A model generated the notes under the pieces. The model was given only the letters and a program-made list of their open reading frames with translations, was not told the DNA's origin and searched no databases. Shown here piece by piece: positions 60,351 to 64,000 of a stretch of 64,000 bases of DNA (the first letter of the stretch is position 1; every line of letters starts with the position of its first letter). The stretch covers positions 851,868 to 915,867 of the forward strand of contig MU404058.1 of assembly GCA_022695795.1 (NCBI GenBank), in the 5' to 3' direction. The position numbers were made by a program, and so were the translations under genes. This DNA is from Biscogniauxia marginata. Lineage: Eukaryota; Ascomycota; Sordariomycetes; Xylariales; Xylariaceae.

Positions 60351-61026
60351 TTACGTGTCACTATGTAGACATATGCAAGTAGATATAAATGACTTTGTTT
60401 TTTGAGGATCAAACCCTACCAGTGACATTTTAACACACAAAATACTCCTCGTGTTCCTTGTAGTCCTCTCCGCCGCTTTGTTCTTCAACCAGTACAATTT
60501 CCTATAGTTGGCTATTAACGAGAGAGTCCTTGACAGTAGCCACAACGGGCCGCAAAAATTCCACAAAGCCTGTCCCTCAAGTCTCTTGCGTGTCTCAGGC
60601 AGAATGTACCGAGAACTACTCTTGGCTAGATCCGTTTCTCGAGACACGATCAAGTCTTCGCTGTCGCTCTCTTGCTCGGTCTCTTCCCTGTTGCTCCAAC
60701 TTCATCAACTCCATTTGATAATCATAGAGCACAGGTTCTACTACGGAAGCCATCGATGGCGGATCACCCTGATGCGAGGAGCTAGGGTGACCCTGTCGTG
60801 GGTGTCGGCAATCCCGGGCGATGAGCTCGGGAGAGAGTTCGGGTTGATTGGTACTAAGAGCTGCTAGGGCCGGAGGACCGTTGTTTGCTTGGACCGGTCG
60901 AGGTAAAATCATATTTACCGGGATTTTACTAGTGGAGATAGATGTATAACCACTGAGAGGATGATGCCATGCCACCTTCGCCGCTCTTTGCTGATCCTGA
61001 GACGGGCCGCTAGTGGAAGAGTTCAT
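60351..61026 (-). pseudogene. Unknown protein with two overlapping frames
   Basis: ATG 61026 opens 136 codons to TAG at 60616-60618: Pro/Ser/Gln-rich, then EPVLYDYQMELMKLEQQGRD, resembling a DYQMxLMxLEQQ motif I associate with many fungal low-complexity proteins. From about 60710 another frame becomes protein-like: REETEQESDSEDLIVSRETD, RYILPETRKRLEGQALWNFC, GPLWLLSRTLSLIANYRKLY, ending TAA at 60351. A one-base shift near 60705 would join the two into one protein of about 225 residues. Either the first frame is the real gene or the locus is frameshifted. Function unknown. Confidence 0.5.
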
Positions 61027-62189
61027 TGTAGCTAAACACTGGTGCGAAGCTAAAGATGGGGAACTAGTTGAAGATGGTCAAACTAGTTGGAGTCAGACTA
61101 GTTAAGGAGGGTCACTAATTAAAGAGGATCGTAGTTGAATAGGGTGAGACGAAAGAGGGTCAGACTCGTCGAGGGTTTCGGACGTCAGAGATATCTCTAT
61201 TATACACGAAGTCGAGAACGAAGATGAAGAGGGGTAAGGAGACCGGGCGGATAGCTACCTGGAAAGAGCCTCGCAGCTAGCCAATCTATGACCGAGGCAT
61301 ACGGTGGCGAACCGAGACAGAGTGGTATCCAGGGGGTAAAATGACCTCTCACTTTAGTTGCAACTCTTCTTACGATAACGTGGCCATCACCCATTTGCAT
61401 AGAAGGTCTGGATCGTGACATCACCGGCTCATAGCATGGCGCACACCCAAAAGCCCAATTTAATTAATGAATACAACGCATAGCCGCTGGAGGCGCAGCC
61501 AAAAGGGGGGGGGGGGGGAGGGCGTTGAAGCCAGAAATACTACGTAGTAACACTGTATATCATGTCTTATAATCAGACATACCGGAATGCTATCTACTCG
61601 CGTAATAGTAGTATACGGCGTGGAGTGACCGGGGCAGCTCTCTACCGAATATTCTTAGTTTGATGTGAATTATACACCTAACTACTCCGTTGATAACCGC
61701 AGTAGCAAATAGGAAAACCGTCTGAAAACACATCATAGCGGCATCGGTAGCGAGGGGGAAAAGCGAGCTGCTAGTGCGTCTAGAGTGGAATATGTCCATC
61801 AGAGAGTAGCCCGGCCACCAGCTAAGAACAGGGCTCTAAAGGATGTCCGAGACTTGTCGCTACGGAAGGGTTTTCAGTCTCTATCCCAAGTGCGTCCCTC
61901 TCGTTTGCTGTAAAAGCTCCATGGGGTGGGTATTACACGGCTTACACCAACCAACCAACTTTGCAACGACGAAAGGGCGTCAAGAGGCATGCAAGGAGCC
62001 TCAAGTTGTCAGAAAGATATATTGTCGAGGTTGCAGTATAGCCAATACATTCTCCAACATATCACATGTGACTTGCGGTCTAGACTCGTTATTCGTATAT
62101 TGTAAAATTCCTCCACAGGGCGCAGGAATGGTACAGCCAGTCCAGAGTCCGCCATTGCTACCTCCTTACGCAGCTATCCGCCTCACAGT
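61027..62189. other. Subtelomeric DNA, no gene seen
   Basis: Begins with repeats of a TAGTT/GTCAGACTAGTT-like motif near 61060-61130 upstream of the 61 kb gene. A 14-base G run lies at 61505-61518. No credible gene. Confidence 0.5.
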
Positions 62190-62735
62190 TTGTTCTACTG
62201 CGAGGCGGATTGGTTTAAATTCGGTCAGACCGGCTACGCTAAAACGACCGAAAAGCAAGATAATGCGGCATGCGGTAAGCACACGTGCCTACCCGAGCCG
62301 CAAGAGACCTCGCAAGGCGTAATGGAAATAATTCGAGATCATATGAGGACCGCCATGTTCGAGCCCCGCAATTCCCGTGCGGCTACACCACTCCGCATGG
62401 TGAATCCGGCATATGTGGGCCATATCACGATACGACTCTACGCAAACGGATGTATCTCGTCGCCAATAGCTAGGGCTCTCGATAATTAAGCTACACAACT
62501 TCTAATGCCAGCCACTACCCGCGAGATATTTTTCACCGAGTCTTCTCTTCCCGTGCATTCAGGCAAGCCGACCCGTCATAATGATCCAAACTTGCGTACA
62601 GCTCTTTCAGAATCCCGCATTTCTCCTGCATCGTCTGTGCTAGTCTCACCCGACAAGCATGAGAAGGCAAAATGTTACCTCTCTACTGCCAACCATAGAT
62701 CATAGTATCGTATTCGGCGATCTAGAAGCCCCCGC
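62190..62735 (+). other. Weak frame, possible gene remnant
   Basis: A plus-strand frame at 62190-62489 (FYCEADWFKFGQTGYAKT, RMVNPAYVGHITIRLYANG, TAA) has plausible composition but no ATG at its start, no partner exon and no recognised family. Treated as uncertain. Confidence 0.3.
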
Positions 62736-63089
62736 CCGGTCCTTCTAGATACCCCAAGCTCACCCACCGCCTCTCCATGGTGCTCGGCGGAGGCTCAACT
62801 CCTGCCTCTATGGCCTGGAGCTCGTGCTCGCCGTCATGGACGACGTTAAACAGGAAGCCGTGAATCTATCCTATGCTTCCTGGTCGGGTTCCCCATTCGC
62901 GGGTGGGTGGACAGAGTCGAGGTTCAGAAACTTGAAGTCTATGGCCGTCACATTTTCGAGAACTATCAGCCCGCCACTCGACGGCCACCCCCAAAGCGAG
63001 AGTGTGTCATTGACGGTGCGCTGCGTGGGCTAGCGCTAGTCATTGCCAGGCTGGCCGGGGTGATGAGGTTTGTAGTTGGGACCCTATAG
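62736..63089 (+). pseudogene. Frameshifted gene remnant of unknown family
   Basis: One frame reads RRRLNSCLYGLELVLAVMDD and then KQEAVN; a second, one base over, continues RESILCFLVGFPIRGWVDRV, VQKLEVYGRHIFENYQPATR and ECVIDGALRGLALVIARLAG to TAG at 63087-63089. The change of sense occurs near 62855-62870. No start or upstream exon is clear. Looks like the 3' end of a decayed gene. Confidence 0.4.
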
Positions 63090-63359
63090 GTGTTTCGGGA
63101 TCCGCATCTTGCCCAATGTAGGTGCCTTGTGAATATAGTTGGATGGGAGTTATAATAGCTGAGCATCTGGCCCGAGGAGTGGTGTATGTGCCTCGATCCC
63201 TCAGGGGTGGCCCGTCTGGTGTGATACAGTGTTACGGCTGGTAGCAGTTATGCAGCCTCGCTGTTAGCAATTTTCGGCGGCTAAGTATTTGCTAAAATGA
63301 ACGGACGATCCAGATCCAGTGTGACGTAACGAACCTATCTAAACGGACAGTCCTTAGAA
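63090..63359. other. Subtelomeric spacer
   Basis: Normal composition, no gene; passes into AT-rich DNA at about 63360. Confidence 0.5.
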
Positions 63360-63867
63360 AATAACTACGTATTAAATGTCTTGATTTACAAGTAATAAAA
63401 AATTAAAAGGTGCTTAATTATTAATAAACTTAAAGTTATATAAAATATAAAAAGGATAAAATATTAATAATAAAAAATAAAAAATATTATATTAATTAAT
63501 ATATTTTTAAATAAAATATATTATATATATAAAAAATCTTATTAATATAGTTTTTAATATTATAATTAAATATTTAAATATAAAGTTATTATAAATTAAT
63601 TAAATTAAATTTTAAATTTTAAATTTTAAATTTTAAATTTTAAATTTTAAATTTTAAAATAAAAATATAATATATAAATTATTAAATAAACCTTTAAATA
63701 AAAAGGTTTTTATAAATTATATAAAATATAAAAATAAGTTTTAAATATATATATAAAAAAAGATATTATTTAATTAAAAAAAATATAAATAATTTTATAT
63801 AATATATAAATTATTAAAATATATAAAAATAAGTAAAATTAAAAGGTTATAAATTAAATTAGTATTA
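63360..63867. repeat. AT-rich subtelomeric tract with 7 bp tandem repeat
   Basis: Almost pure A/T. Positions 63607-63656 hold about seven copies of ATTTTAA. No gene. Composition may be RIP-derived or intrinsic. Confidence 0.8.
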
Positions 63868-63870
63868 AAC

Positions 63871-63904
<34 letters not shown>

Positions 63905-63905
63905 A
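63868..63905. repeat. AACCAACT tandem array next to telomere
   Basis: About four and a half copies of the 8 bp unit, the last altered to AATCAATT, abutting the telomere repeats. Confidence 0.88.
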
Positions 63906-64000
63906 TTAGGGTTAGGGTTAGGGTTAGGGTTAGGGTTAGGGTTAGGGTTAGGGTTAGGGTTAGGGTTAGGGTTAGGGTTAGGGTTAGGGTTAGGGTTAGG
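63906..64000 (+). repeat. Telomere (TTAGGG)n
   Basis: Fifteen perfect TTAGGG units plus five bases, reaching the window end. The G-rich strand runs 5' to 3' toward the end, as expected for a right chromosome end. Confidence 0.98.

Overview
The window is the right-hand end of an ascomycete chromosome. It finishes in about 15 copies of TTAGGG running off the last base. Short GT-AG introns (49-182 bp) with visible branch sites, a HET-domain gene, an Opi1-family regulator and AT-rich blocks typical of repeat-induced point mutation (RIP) all point to a filamentous Pezizomycotina, probably a Sordariomycete. That placement is inference.

Region 1 (about 1-30.3 kb) is ordinary gene-bearing DNA. It holds a HET-domain gene broken by a TGA, the AP-1 clathrin adaptor mu subunit, an Opi1/CCG-8-type repressor, a secreted rhamnogalacturonan acetylesterase, a small Cys-containing unknown, a GNAT acetyltransferase, a secreted BBE-type FAD oxidase, the Rag GTPase Gtr1, a secreted HNH nuclease, the Cdc48 cofactor Shp1/p47, two neighbouring mitochondrial biogenesis genes (Mim1/TOM13 and Oxa1) and the uracil-catabolism protein Urc4. 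I rebuilt exon structures by reading splice sites and checking phase; where introns were needed, all close in frame.

Region 2 (about 30.3-40 kb) is gene-poor. It holds low-complexity DNA, a 3.5 kb AT-rich block (34.1-37.6 kb) containing a RIP-mutated LTR, and one broken gene.

Region 3 (about 40.2-50.3 kb) is a compact cluster of GC-normal unknown genes in alternating orientation: a long coiled-coil protein, a degenerate DEAH-like helicase, a short Ser/Gly-rich protein with an acidic tail, a two-part acidic/globular protein, and a roughly 460-residue unknown. After a second AT-rich block of nested transposons (51.65-56.7 kb), Region 4 (57-61 kb) carries a second coiled-coil protein, a relative of the short Ser/Gly-rich protein, a fragment of the two-part protein and one more unknown.

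The most unusual signal is in Regions 3 and 4. Several long reading frames are interrupted by in-frame stops, mostly TAG, yet remain protein-like on both sides. One TAG lies inside a polyglutamine run. Another aligns with CAG, and a nearby TGA with AGA, in the second copy. Decay by C-to-T change is the simplest reading, and stop readthrough is the alternative. I could not name this gene family.

The last 700 bp are AT-rich with two short tandem arrays, then the telomere.
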